Shown in pieces: positions 1-6,363 of a stretch of 39,037 bases of DNA. The position numbers were made by a program, and so were the translations under genes. The DNA lies in assembly GCA_026391125.1 (NCBI GenBank), contig JAPLEO010000068.1, positions 1 through 39,037 of the forward strand, written 5' to 3'. Each line of letters begins with the position of its first letter. Positions within the stretch are counted from its first letter, which is position 1. The notes under the pieces are model-generated. The model did no database searches and was not told where the DNA came from. It worked only from the letters and a program-made list of their open reading frames with translations. The stretch comes from Bacteroidota bacterium. Lineage in GTDB: Bacteria; Bacteroidota; Bacteroidia; Chitinophagales; Chitinophagaceae.

Positions 1-203
1 CTGCAAGTGCTGCATCTAGTGGCGGTAATATTGATCTATCAACTTATGCTCAAGTAAAAGTATATGCCACTAATGGTAGATTATACGGTTCAATCGCACA
101 CACTCCAGGTTATTCAGCTATGCCCAAAAACCAGGCCCAAATGCCAGCTTGCCAAATTATTCAAATTAAAAAATGGATCGACGCAGGATCACTAAATAAC
201 TAA
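1..203 (+). CDS. c-type cytochrome-like protein, C-terminal fragment (5' end outside window)
   Basis: The reading frame is open from the window edge to a TAA at 201-203, giving the last 66 residues of a protein. It is a paralogue of the complete cytochrome that starts 2 bases later: a hand alignment gives 35 identities in 64 positions. Shared features are the NGRLYGSI segment, the GYSAMP segment whose Met is the likely sixth heme ligand, one conserved Cys (PAC) and the IKKWI...LNN ending. The heme-binding CxxCH lies upstream of the window edge and is not seen; it is inferred from the paralogue. Probably an exported electron-carrier lipoprotein in the same transcript as the following genes. 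Confidence 0.75.
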   Translation, partial: ASAASSGGNIDLSTYAQVKVYATNGRLYGSIAHTPGYSAMPKNQAQMPACQIIQIKKWIDAGSLNN

Positions 204-205
204 AC

Positions 206-592
206 ATGAAAAAGAAACACTTTCTTCCTTTAATGCTACTTATTGGTACCGTAATTTTTATCAATGCCTGTTATTATGATAAAGCAGAGTTGCTTTATCC
301 AACTAACGCTGGAGCAACTTGCGATACAAGTACTGTTATTTCATATAGTTCACGTGTTGCACCCATACTTCGAGCGCAATGCTATAGTTGTCATAGTGCA
401 ACCGGTGGATCTGGTAATATCAATATGTCTACTTATGCAAACGATAAGGTGATCGCACTGAACGGGAAACTATATGGTTCGATTAGTCATGCCGCAGGTT
501 ATATAGCCATGCCACAGGGTGGAGGTTTAATGTCTAGCTGTGACCAAGCTGTGATTAAAAAATGGATTACAAATGGAGCATTAAACAATTAA
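206..592 (+). CDS. mono-heme c-type cytochrome lipoprotein
   Basis: 128 residues. The N-terminus is a lipoprotein signal (MKKK followed by a hydrophobic stretch) with a lipobox-like INAC, giving a lipidated Cys22. One heme c site, CYSCH, lies at residues 59-63, and Met102 in AMPQGG is the probable axial ligand. Cys39 and Cys112 could form a disulfide. It should carry one electron at a time in the periplasm or on the envelope surface. The size and sequence are of the small cytochrome-c domain type found in Bacteroidota lipoproteins. It follows its tandem paralogue after 2 bases and precedes the OB-fold gene by 11, so all are probably co-transcribed. Its redox partner cannot be read from sequence; the Rieske protein downstream is an obvious candidate. 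Confidence 0.85.
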   Translation: MKKKHFLPLMLLIGTVIFINACYYDKAELLYPTNAGATCDTSTVISYSSRVAPILRAQCYSCHSATGGSGNINMSTYANDKVIALNGKLYGSISHAAGYIAMPQGGGLMSSCDQAVIKKWITNGALNN

Positions 593-603
593 CCAAAATA
601 GAA

Positions 604-1059
604 ATGAAAAAGAAAAAAATCGTATTTACAATACTCTCAATTTTCCTTTTAGTAGGACTGATAGGAGGTTTAATTGCTTACAAAGAATACAATAGAAAGA
701 ATATTGATATTTCAGATACTAAAGCAGCTTTTGAGTTAACAGATATTCAATTATTAAATGAATTTACCCAAGACCCAATTGCTAGTAATAAAAAATATCT
801 AGGCAAGATATTAGAACTTTCTGGCAAGGTTAAAAATATCGACATAGATGCAAATGGATATCAAACCATTATTCTTGGCACTGACTCAAGTATGAATTCG
901 GTGAGATGTAGTATCGATAGTAGTTTCAAAAATGAATCGCATATACTTCAAAAAGGTTCAACGGTTATTGTGAAAGGTATTTGTACCGGTTATAATGCAG
1001 ATGATCTTGGACTTGGCTCAGATATCATTCTAAACAGAAGTATTACTATAAAAAAATAA
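604..1059 (+). CDS. membrane-anchored OB-fold protein (tRNA_anti-like family)
   Basis: 151 residues from the ATG at 604. An in-frame start at 562 would overlap the cytochrome gene and place extra residues before an obvious MKKKK signal anchor, so it was not used. Residues 6-26 form one hydrophobic segment; the rest is predicted to be extracytoplasmic. The region around residues 60-150 (KYLGKILELSGKV, then a VRCSID strand, then KGSTVIVKGICTGY) fits the small OB-fold 'tRNA_anti-like' family common in Bacteroidota. Members of that family have no firm function, and there is no reason to expect tRNA binding outside the cytoplasm. Position between a cytochrome and a YceI gene suggests an assembly or binding role in the same module. 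The family call is from pattern memory, not from a search. Confidence 0.65.
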   Translation: MKKKKIVFTILSIFLLVGLIGGLIAYKEYNRKNIDISDTKAAFELTDIQLLNEFTQDPIASNKKYLGKILELSGKVKNIDIDANGYQTIILGTDSSMNSVRCSIDSSFKNESHILQKGSTVIVKGICTGYNADDLGLGSDIILNRSITIKK

Positions 1060-1086
1060 TCTAATAAATAAATTAAAACCTTCAAG

Positions 1087-1644
1087 ATGAAAATAGCAAT
1101 CTTATTATTCGCTGCCTTATCATTTGTATCAGTTAGTAAAGCTCAAAAATTCTTTACTAAAACAGGGAAAATTACTTTTGATGCTACTGCTCCAAAATCG
1201 CCTGAAAATATTGATGCAGTTAACAAAAATAGTATTTGTGTCATTGACTCTAAAACTGGCGACATTCAATTTTCAGTTTTAATGAAAGGCTTTGAATTTG
1301 AAAGAGCTCTTATGATGGAACATTTCAATGAAAACTATGTAGAAAGTGACAAGTTTAATAAAACCACTTTTAAAGGCATTATCACTAATAATGAATCTGT
1401 CAACTATACTAAAGATGGTATTTATTCTGCCAAAGTAAAAGGTAAATTAGAAATGCATGGTCAATCAAAAGATTTTGAAACAGAAGGAAAAATTATTGTA
1501 AAAGCTGGTAAAGTTCAAGTATCGGCCATCTTCAATGCACAATTTGATGATTTTAAAATTGTGATTCCACAACTTGTTGCTGATAAAGTAGCCAAATTCG
1601 CGAAGATCACTGTTGATTGTACCCTCGATCCTTTATCTAAATAA
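1087..1644 (+). CDS. YceI-like family protein, exported
   Basis: 185 residues with a cleavable signal peptide (about residues 1-19, ending VSKA before Gln). The mature part has the all-beta YceI pattern: a GKITFDATAP opening strand, ESDKFNKTTFKG in the middle (family members usually show the FD/Y-x-x-K-x-P-x-x-F-x-G type of motif here), then GKLEMHGQSKDFE. YceI proteins are lipocalin-like barrels, and some bind isoprenoid quinones or other long lipids. In this cluster of redox proteins a quinone-binding or lipid-carrying role is plausible but not shown. It lies 27 bases after the OB-fold gene and 26 before the barrel gene. Confidence 0.8.
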   Translation: MKIAILLFAALSFVSVSKAQKFFTKTGKITFDATAPKSPENIDAVNKNSICVIDSKTGDIQFSVLMKGFEFERALMMEHFNENYVESDKFNKTTFKGIITNNESVNYTKDGIYSAKVKGKLEMHGQSKDFETEGKIIVKAGKVQVSAIFNAQFDDFKIVIPQLVADKVAKFAKITVDCTLDPLSK

Positions 1645-1670
1645 AACATCTTCATCCTGAATAACTAACT

Positions 1671-2555
1671 ATGAAATATTCGAAAATATATTTTATCGCA
1701 CTGCTCACTTTGTTGCTAATAGTTAATACAGCAAAAGCACAAGACCTTTTAGACTTAGTGGATACTGATAAGCCCAAAAAAGAAATAGTAAAAAATGCTT
1801 TTAAATCTATCCGGGTTATTAATGGTCATTCAATCGAATTTCTGTCCCCTGGTACTATGGATTTTAGAATCCTGCATCGTTTTGGACAACTTAATCAACC
1901 CAATAATTTTGGAGGATTGGATCAAGCCAGTATGCGATTAGGATTTGATTTTGGGATTACCCGCTATTTGCAATTTGGATTTGGTAGAAGTACTTTCAAA
2001 AAAGAATTTGACGGTTATTTCAAATTAGCCCCAATTCGTCAATCAACCGGTACACATTCATTTCCCGCAACAATTGCTCTTGTAGGTGGGATGACGTTGA
2101 ATACTCTTCCATATGCAGATCCAACAGTACATAATTATTTTTCATCAAGAATTGCCTATTACGGGCAAATGATTATTGGTAGAAAATTCAGTGAAGGAAT
2201 TACGTTGCAGCTATCACCTACGATCGTTCATAACAATATAGTGCCCTTTACAAGTCAGCCCAATGATGTCTTTGCAATTGGTTTTGGAGGTAGGTTGAAA
2301 ATGAATAAGCGCACTGCATTTACTTGGGATTACTATTATCTATTGAATGGGATTCAAGACGATGTGAACTATGATCCACTATCCATTGGAGTTGATATCG
2401 AAACTGGTGGGCACGTATTTCAGTTACATGTTTCCAATTCGGCAGGTATGAATGAAAGAGCATTCATTACAGAAACGACAGGTAGCTGGGAAAAATTTGA
2501 TGTTCGCTTAGGTTTTAACCTTTCTAGAATTTTCCAAATTAGTCATAAGAAATAA
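1671..2555 (+). CDS. DUF5777-type outer-membrane beta-barrel protein
   Basis: 294 residues with a signal peptide (about 1-24, ending AKAQ). After a short Asp/Lys-rich linker the chain consists of alternating amphipathic strands rich in Tyr, Phe and Gly, ending in a hydrophobic/aromatic strand (FNLSRIFQISHKK). The segment IRVINGHSIEFLSPGTMDF and the RFGQLN motif match my recollection of the DUF5777 family of Bacteroidota barrel proteins. It is probably an outer-membrane protein; the ligand or cargo is unknown. With a cytochrome, a YceI protein and a Rieske protein in the same run of genes, it could be the membrane conduit or anchor of a redox complex. Confidence 0.75.
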   Translation: MKYSKIYFIALLTLLLIVNTAKAQDLLDLVDTDKPKKEIVKNAFKSIRVINGHSIEFLSPGTMDFRILHRFGQLNQPNNFGGLDQASMRLGFDFGITRYLQFGFGRSTFKKEFDGYFKLAPIRQSTGTHSFPATIALVGGMTLNTLPYADPTVHNYFSSRIAYYGQMIIGRKFSEGITLQLSPTIVHNNIVPFTSQPNDVFAIGFGGRLKMNKRTAFTWDYYYLLNGIQDDVNYDPLSIGVDIETGGHVFQLHVSNSAGMNERAFITETTGSWEKFDVRLGFNLSRIFQISHKK

Positions 2556-2587
2556 ATGTGTACTTGATCAAAAAATAAATAATTTGT

Positions 2588-2998
2588 ATGAACAGAAAAG
2601 AATTTTTGAATAAAATAGGATTTGGAGCGGCTTTCGCATTAACTGTAACATGTTTACATTCTTGTGAAAAGGAGAATACGACACCTACTGGGCCAGTTGA
2701 CTTTACCCTTAATTTAAGTGATCTAGCAAATGTAGCTTTAGCCAATATTGGTGGATATGTTATTCAGAATGCTGTTGTTATTGCTAAAACAGCAACAGGC
2801 TATGCTGCTGCCACAGTTATTTGTAGCCATGAAGGACAACAACAAATCACCTATAGAGGTACTCCTAATCAATGGTATTGCTCAGCTCATGGGGCTACCT
2901 TTGATATCAATGGAGTAGGGCAAAATGCAAATGGTTCAAAAGGATTAACGATTTATAAAACAACCCTAAGCGGTAATAGCTTAAGAATTTACTCTTAA
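2588..2998 (+). CDS. Rieske [2Fe-2S] lipoprotein
   Basis: 136 residues. The N-terminus carries a hydrophobic signal with a lipobox-like LHSC (Cys26). It begins NRKEF, so there is no twin-Arg motif, although Rieske proteins often use Tat; export route is open. Two Rieske cluster-binding boxes are present: C79-S-H81 and C98-S-A-H101-G, about 17 residues apart, which is enough to hold a [2Fe-2S] centre with two Cys and two His. The protein is much shorter than cytochrome bc1 Rieske subunits and has no partner cytochrome b here. It ends the cluster of cytochrome, OB-fold, YceI and barrel genes and is followed by a terminator-like hairpin. Confidence 0.85.
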   Translation: MNRKEFLNKIGFGAAFALTVTCLHSCEKENTTPTGPVDFTLNLSDLANVALANIGGYVIQNAVVIAKTATGYAAATVICSHEGQQQITYRGTPNQWYCSAHGATFDINGVGQNANGSKGLTIYKTTLSGNSLRIYS

Positions 2999-3028
2999 CT
3001 GATATTTTAATATTATTTCAAAAGAATG

Positions 3029-3056
3029 GAGTGCCACTATTAGGCACGTCTTTTTT
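3029..3056 (+). terminator. candidate terminator after the Rieske gene
   Basis: A 5-bp GC-rich stem (GTGCC at 3031-3035 with GGCAC at 3043-3047, 7-base loop) is followed after GTC... by a run of six T at 3051-3056. It lies about 30 bases after the stop of the Rieske gene and before the promoter box of the MutS2 gene. The stem is short, so efficiency is uncertain. Confidence 0.55.
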
Positions 3057-3108
3057 GATGGAATATCCACACTAATTTCCAAACAATAAAAGCCATCTAG
3101 TTCTGAAC

Positions 3109-3116
3109 TACCTTTG
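3109..3116 (+). promoter_or_regulatory. promoter -7 box (TAnnTTTG type) for the mutS2-like gene
   Basis: TACCTTTG matches the Bacteroidota primary-sigma -7 consensus TAnnTTTG exactly and ends 24 bases before the ATG. I do not see a clear TTTG -33 box at the expected distance, so only the -7 element is supported. Confidence 0.45.
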
Positions 3117-3140
3117 TGGTAACTATATTGTTTATTATTA

Positions 3141-5249
3141 ATGCGTTTATATCCTGAATCTGCCGCTGTTCAACTTGAATTTGATAAGGTTAAAGCTTTA
3201 TTGAAGGCCCATTGTGCTACCGATTATGCCAAAAACAAGGCCGACAACCTTCGGATTCATACCCGAAAAGATTATATAGAACTAGAATTGAAGCAAACCA
3301 ATGAATACAAGAACATTAGTTTGTTGCAACAGTATTTTCCCAACGACTTTACGTTAAATCTCTCAAAAGACATCAAGCTTTTGGGTATACCAGGAGCATT
3401 ACTGGGTGGGGAACAATGGATGCCGATTCGTAGATTAACAGAAAATACGGGGTCGATCTTTAGGTGGTTTGACAACGATCGAAGATCTGCCTTTCCTGGT
3501 TTAGCAAAAGTGATTGAGGGAACCTATTTTGAAAAGCAGATCATTGAAAATATTGATGAGGTCTTGGATGAGAATGGAACTGTCAGGGACAATGCTTCCG
3601 AAGATCTACAAAAGATTAGAATGAGTCTTTACCGTAAAAGGAATGAACTCAGACGCATGTTTGAAAAAGTGATCAGCAAATTAGCAAAGGCTGGATATTC
3701 TGCTGATATTGATGAGAGCTTTAGTAATGGCAGAAGAGTAGTTGCTGTATTTTCTGAACACAAGCGTCAGGTAAAAGGAATTTTACATGGTGAAAGTGAT
3801 AGTAGAAAAACAGCTTTCATAGAACCAGAGGAAACCATTGAACTAAATAATGATGTCTTTAATCTGGAACACGAAGAAACCAGAGAAATACATCGGATTC
3901 TCCGGGCTCTTACAGCAAAAATGTCGGTCTATGCACCTTTATTAACGAGTTATTTAGCTGTTGCTGGTGAATATGATTTTATTAGAGGAAAGGCCAAATT
4001 GGCTTTAGATATGAATGGGCAATTTCCCAATCTGGTCGACAAAGCCCATATCCATTTAATTGATGCCTATCATCCATTATTATATCTCTACCATAAAACT
4101 TCTGGAAAGAAAACAATTCCAGTTACACTCACATTAGATGATAAGAGTAGGATCTTGGTGATCAGCGGACCCAACGCCGGAGGTAAAACGGTTACCATGA
4201 AAACAATTGGTTTGAATCAAATCATGTTGCAGAGTGGTTTATTGGTACCAGTTAGTGCGATGTCTACGATGGGTATTTTCAAGCAACTGTTTATTCATAT
4301 TGGCGATACACAAAGTATCGAGTTTGAGTTGAGTACTTATTCTAGTCACCTGACTCACATGAAATATTTCATAGAGATTGCCAATGGCAGAACCTTGTTT
4401 TTTATTGATGAATTAGGCAGTGGTAGTGATCCTAGTTTAGGCGGTGCATTTGCGGAAGTGATCATGGAAGAACTTTGTAAACGACATTCTTTTGGTGTAG
4501 TTACTACGCACTATCTGAATCTGAAAGTAATGGCGAATCATACCCCAGGTATATTAAATGCAGCCATGCAATTTGATGAAGTTAACCTTCAGCCATTATA
4601 TAAATTGATTATTGGGAAACCCGGTAGCTCTTATACTTTTGCCATTGCTGAACGGATTGGATTATCTCCTAAATTGATAGACCGCGCTCGCCATTTGGTA
4701 GAGGAAGACCACTTCAAACTCGACAAATTACTGAATAGAACTGAGCAGGATTTACAACACCTTGATAAAGAGAAGAAACAACTGAATCGTTTAATGAAGG
4801 AAAACGAAAAGTTGAAAAAAGAAATGGAGCATGTGCTGGAAAAAGAGAAGCACCAACAACAGGTTGAATTATTGAAGCACCAGAACAAAGTAGCAGAAGA
4901 ACGTATTTCATATTTAAAAGATATGGAACGAAAACTGAAACAAATAGTGTTGGATTGGAAGAAATCGGAGAATAAAAATGAAGTGGTAAAAAACCTTCAA
5001 AACCTGCTATTCAAACAAAAAGAAACGATTGTTGTAAATAAGCTTGCCAAAAAAGTGGATTTGAAGTACAAAGAACTTCCTGTACATATTAAAGTAGGAT
5101 CCCTAGTAAAGTCAAAAAAGAATTATCAAGTAGGGGAGGTTAAAGAAATTCGAGGAAAACGTGCTATCGTACAAATAGGGGTTCTGCCAATGAATGTGGA
5201 TCTTGCTGATTTGATCGTTGTAGAGAAAATTGAAGAAGTGGCTAAATAA
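3141..5249 (+). CDS. MutS2-like ATPase without the C-terminal Smr domain
   Basis: 702 residues. The order is that of MutS2: an N-terminal helical region, a lever/clamp region (about 130-330), and an ABC-type MutS ATPase domain with Walker A GPNAGGKT at 343-350, Walker B LFFIDELGSGSDP with D423-E424, and the TTHYLNLK switch His. A long charged coiled coil (about 515-620) follows, then a KOW-like beta segment (VKVGSLVKSKKNYQVGEV). The chain stops there. Usual MutS2 proteins have about 780 residues and end in an Smr nuclease domain, absent here. The 185 bases before the tRNA are too short and too stop-rich to hide it. MutS2 proteins act in suppressing recombination or in rescue of collided ribosomes; without Smr, cleavage would need another protein. 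It is transcribed alone. Confidence 0.88.
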   Translation: MRLYPESAAVQLEFDKVKALLKAHCATDYAKNKADNLRIHTRKDYIELELKQTNEYKNISLLQQYFPNDFTLNLSKDIKLLGIPGALLGGEQWMPIRRLTENTGSIFRWFDNDRRSAFPGLAKVIEGTYFEKQIIENIDEVLDENGTVRDNASEDLQKIRMSLYRKRNELRRMFEKVISKLAKAGYSADIDESFSNGRRVVAVFSEHKRQVKGILHGESDSRKTAFIEPEETIELNNDVFNLEHEETREIHRILRALTAKMSVYAPLLTSYLAVAGEYDFIRGKAKLALDMNGQFPNLVDKAHIHLIDAYHPLLYLYHKTSGKKTIPVTLTLDDKSRILVISGPNAGGKTVTMKTIGLNQIMLQSGLLVPVSAMSTMGIFKQLFIHIGDTQSIEFELSTYSSHLTHMKYFIEIANGRTLFFIDELGSGSDPSLGGAFAEVIMEELCKRHSFGVVTTHYLNLKVMANHTPGILNAAMQFDEVNLQPLYKLIIGKPGSSYTFAIAERIGLSPKLIDRARHLVEEDHFKLDKLLNRTEQDLQHLDKEKKQLNRLMKENEKLKKEMEHVLEKEKHQQQVELLKHQNKVAEERISYLKDMERKLKQIVLDWKKSENKNEVVKNLQNLLFKQKETIVVNKLAKKVDLKYKELPVHIKVGSLVKSKKNYQVGEVKEIRGKRAIVQIGVLPMNVDLADLIVVEKIEEVAK

Positions 5250-5397
5250 TATCTCAATTATCTAAAAGAGCAGATTTATTCAATTTTTACGCTCATCTCA
5301 AACATTTTTTCATACTTTTTTAATCCTCTGAAACACTTGCTATGACTGTGTTTTCATTGGGTTTTCCTGCCCCATTTTAATCTATTTTTATAGTTTT

Positions 5398-5429
5398 TTT
5401 GGAATATCAACCCGGCTGCTATTATTTTG
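5398..5429 (+). promoter_or_regulatory. candidate promoter of the tRNA-Ser gene
   Basis: A TTTG at 5398-5401 (-33-like) and TTATTTTG at 5422-5429 (one mismatch from TAnnTTTG, or TAnTTTG with one base fewer) are separated by 20 bases. The tRNA begins 6 bases later, consistent with a start just at the mature 5' end. Confidence 0.4.
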
Positions 5430-5434
5430 CACCC

Positions 5435-5519
5435 GGAGAGTTGGCAGAGCGGTCGATTGCGGCAGTCTTGAAAACTGTTGACTGTAACAGGTCCTGGGGT
5501 TCGAATCCCTAACTCTCCG
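5435..5519 (+). tRNA. tRNA-Ser (anticodon TGA)
   Basis: An 85-base class II tRNA. The acceptor arm is GGAGAGT (5435-5441) paired with ACTCTCC (5512-5518), with discriminator G5519. The anticodon loop CTTGAAA has anticodon TGA at 5469-5471 and a 5-bp stem with one G-T pair. A long variable arm typical of Ser tRNAs follows, then a T arm TGGGG-TTCGAAT-CCCTA. The gene continues into CCTT, so a full 3' CCA is not encoded. TGA reads UCA and other UCN codons. Confidence 0.95.
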
Positions 5520-5650
5520 CCTTCGGTCGCTGAAGCGACCTTCGGCGGACAAGTCCGCTGAAGAAGCGAAAGAGACTAAAGCCCACCAGCGCAAAGCTTG
5601 GTGGGCTTTGTATTTCATCGTCCGCCGAAGCTTTAGCGAAGGAGGACTCA
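5520..5650. repeat. nested palindromic element immediately 3' of the tRNA
   Basis: This GC-richer stretch holds several inverted repeats. GGTCGC-TGAA-GCGACC is at 5525-5540. CTTCGGCGGAC (5540-5550) pairs imperfectly with GTCCGCTGAAG (5553-5563) and perfectly with GTCCGCCGAAG (5620-5630). The strong hairpin 5578-5609 sits inside. An imperfect palindrome at 5620-5647 has GTCC/GGAC ends, a GAA/GAA internal loop and a GC-TTTA-GC tip. A 7-base direct repeat CCTTCGG lies at 5520-5526 and 5539-5545. The first and second pairings of 5540-5550 exclude each other. The form recalls REP/MITE-like palindromes that occur in many copies in some genomes; copy number cannot be tested here. Confidence 0.6.
5578..5609 (+). 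terminator. strong hairpin, likely tRNA terminator
   Basis: AAAGCCCACC (5578-5587) pairs perfectly over 10 bp with GGTGGGCTTT (5600-5609). The 12-base loop can add three more pairs (AGC/GCT). The tail is only TTTGTATTTC, so it is a weak-tailed terminator or a structural part of the surrounding palindromic element. Confidence 0.5.
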
Positions 5651-5799
5651 CTCAGGTATTTGAATTAGTTCAAGCGAAGGAAGTATACATGTAATTTGAG
5701 ACGGTTCTTTCAGTCTTTAGCTTTGAAATGTGGTAGATGAATTCATTTTACATTAAAATCATTTCATTGTATAATCCTCTTTCTACGACTGTGTACAAG

Positions 5800-5829
5800 T
5801 ACTTTTGAAAATATAATCTTTCAAAAGTA
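5800..5829 (+). promoter_or_regulatory. hairpin occluding the start region of the GIY-YIG gene
   Basis: TACTTTTGAAA (5800-5810) is the exact reverse complement of TTTCAAAAGTA (5819-5829), an 11-bp stem with the 8-base loop ATATAATC, ending 4 bases before the ATG. It could limit ribosome access in the mRNA or be a dyad site for a DNA-binding protein. Between 5650 and 5800 I see nothing else that can be supported. Confidence 0.45.
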
Positions 5830-5833
5830 ATTT

Positions 5834-6070
5834 ATGCAATATGTATACATTTTAGAGGGGAAAAATGGAAGTTCCTATACAGGTTGTACATCTGATTTGA
5901 GAGAAAGATTTGAGCGACATTCCAAAGGTTATGTTCCTGCTACCCAACCTATTTTACCTGTAGTTTTAATATTTTATTGTACATTTAAAGATCAATACAA
6001 AGCATTTATGTTCGAAAAATATTTAAAATCCGGATCGGGAAGGGCTTTTATGAAAAAGCGGTTTCTTTAG
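5834..6070 (+). CDS. small stand-alone GIY-YIG nuclease domain protein
   Basis: 78 residues, a single GIY-YIG domain. The GIY element is YVYIL (residues 3-7), the YIG element is YTG (15-17), followed by the expected DLRERFERHSKG segment (Arg23/Arg25, His29), and the catalytic Glu61 in FEKYLKSGSGRAF. All key positions are filled, so the nuclease could be active. Such single-domain proteins are close to the UvrC/homing-nuclease fold and are often multi-copy in Bacteroidota; their role is largely unknown. It lies alone, just downstream of a tRNA and a palindromic element, converging on the small membrane protein gene. Mobility or repeat maintenance is an inference from context. Confidence 0.85.
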   Translation: MQYVYILEGKNGSSYTGCTSDLRERFERHSKGYVPATQPILPVVLIFYCTFKDQYKAFMFEKYLKSGSGRAFMKKRFL

Positions 6071-6073
6071 CTC

Positions 6074-6352
6074 CTATTTAAGATTATATAACAGAACAAT
6101 TAGAAGTGTAGTCCCAAAAAAAATAACCCATTCCCAAACGCGAATTACTTTAATCGTACTGACTTTTTTTACCAAAAGGTATATTTCTATGGCTAATAAA
6201 CTACCTAAAAAAAAGCAAAAAATACCTAGTACATCCTCTAATATTCTAGTATCAGAATCGGAATGAATTTTCAATTTGACCCACAAATACATGTAAGTAA
6301 TTACCGCAATTGAAAATAAAACTCTTAATGGAGTGATTTTTATTTTATTCAC
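6074..6352 (-). CDS. small membrane protein, unknown function
   Basis: 92 residues from a GTG start, with three hydrophobic segments at about 8-26, 40-61 and 72-91 and basic residues between them. I recognise no family. It begins 11 bases after the stop of the prolyl oligopeptidase gene, so it is probably translated from the same transcript. It ends 3 bases from the end of the converging GIY-YIG gene. A later start at Met21 would destroy the first segment, so the GTG is preferred. Confidence 0.55.
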   Translation of the reverse strand: MNKIKITPLRVLFSIAVITYMYLWVKLKIHSDSDTRILEDVLGIFCFFLGSLLAIEIYLLVKKVSTIKVIRVWEWVIFFGTTLLIVLLYNLK

Positions 6353-6363
6353 TTGCCCCGCTT

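Noticed and set aside
562..603. Longer start for the OB-fold protein
   Set aside because: It overlaps the cytochrome gene by 31 bases and puts a polar stretch before a clear MKKKK signal anchor.
5250..5434. Search for a frameshifted Smr domain after the MutS2 stop
   Set aside because: Only 185 bases are available, T-rich with stops in all frames, and no Smr-like motif is seen.
5388..5651. Open frame on the minus strand over the tRNA and palindromes (87 codons)
   Set aside because: It is the antisense of tRNA-Ser and of the hairpins; such frames (with the RDSNPRTC-type sequence) are well-known false genes opposite tRNAs.
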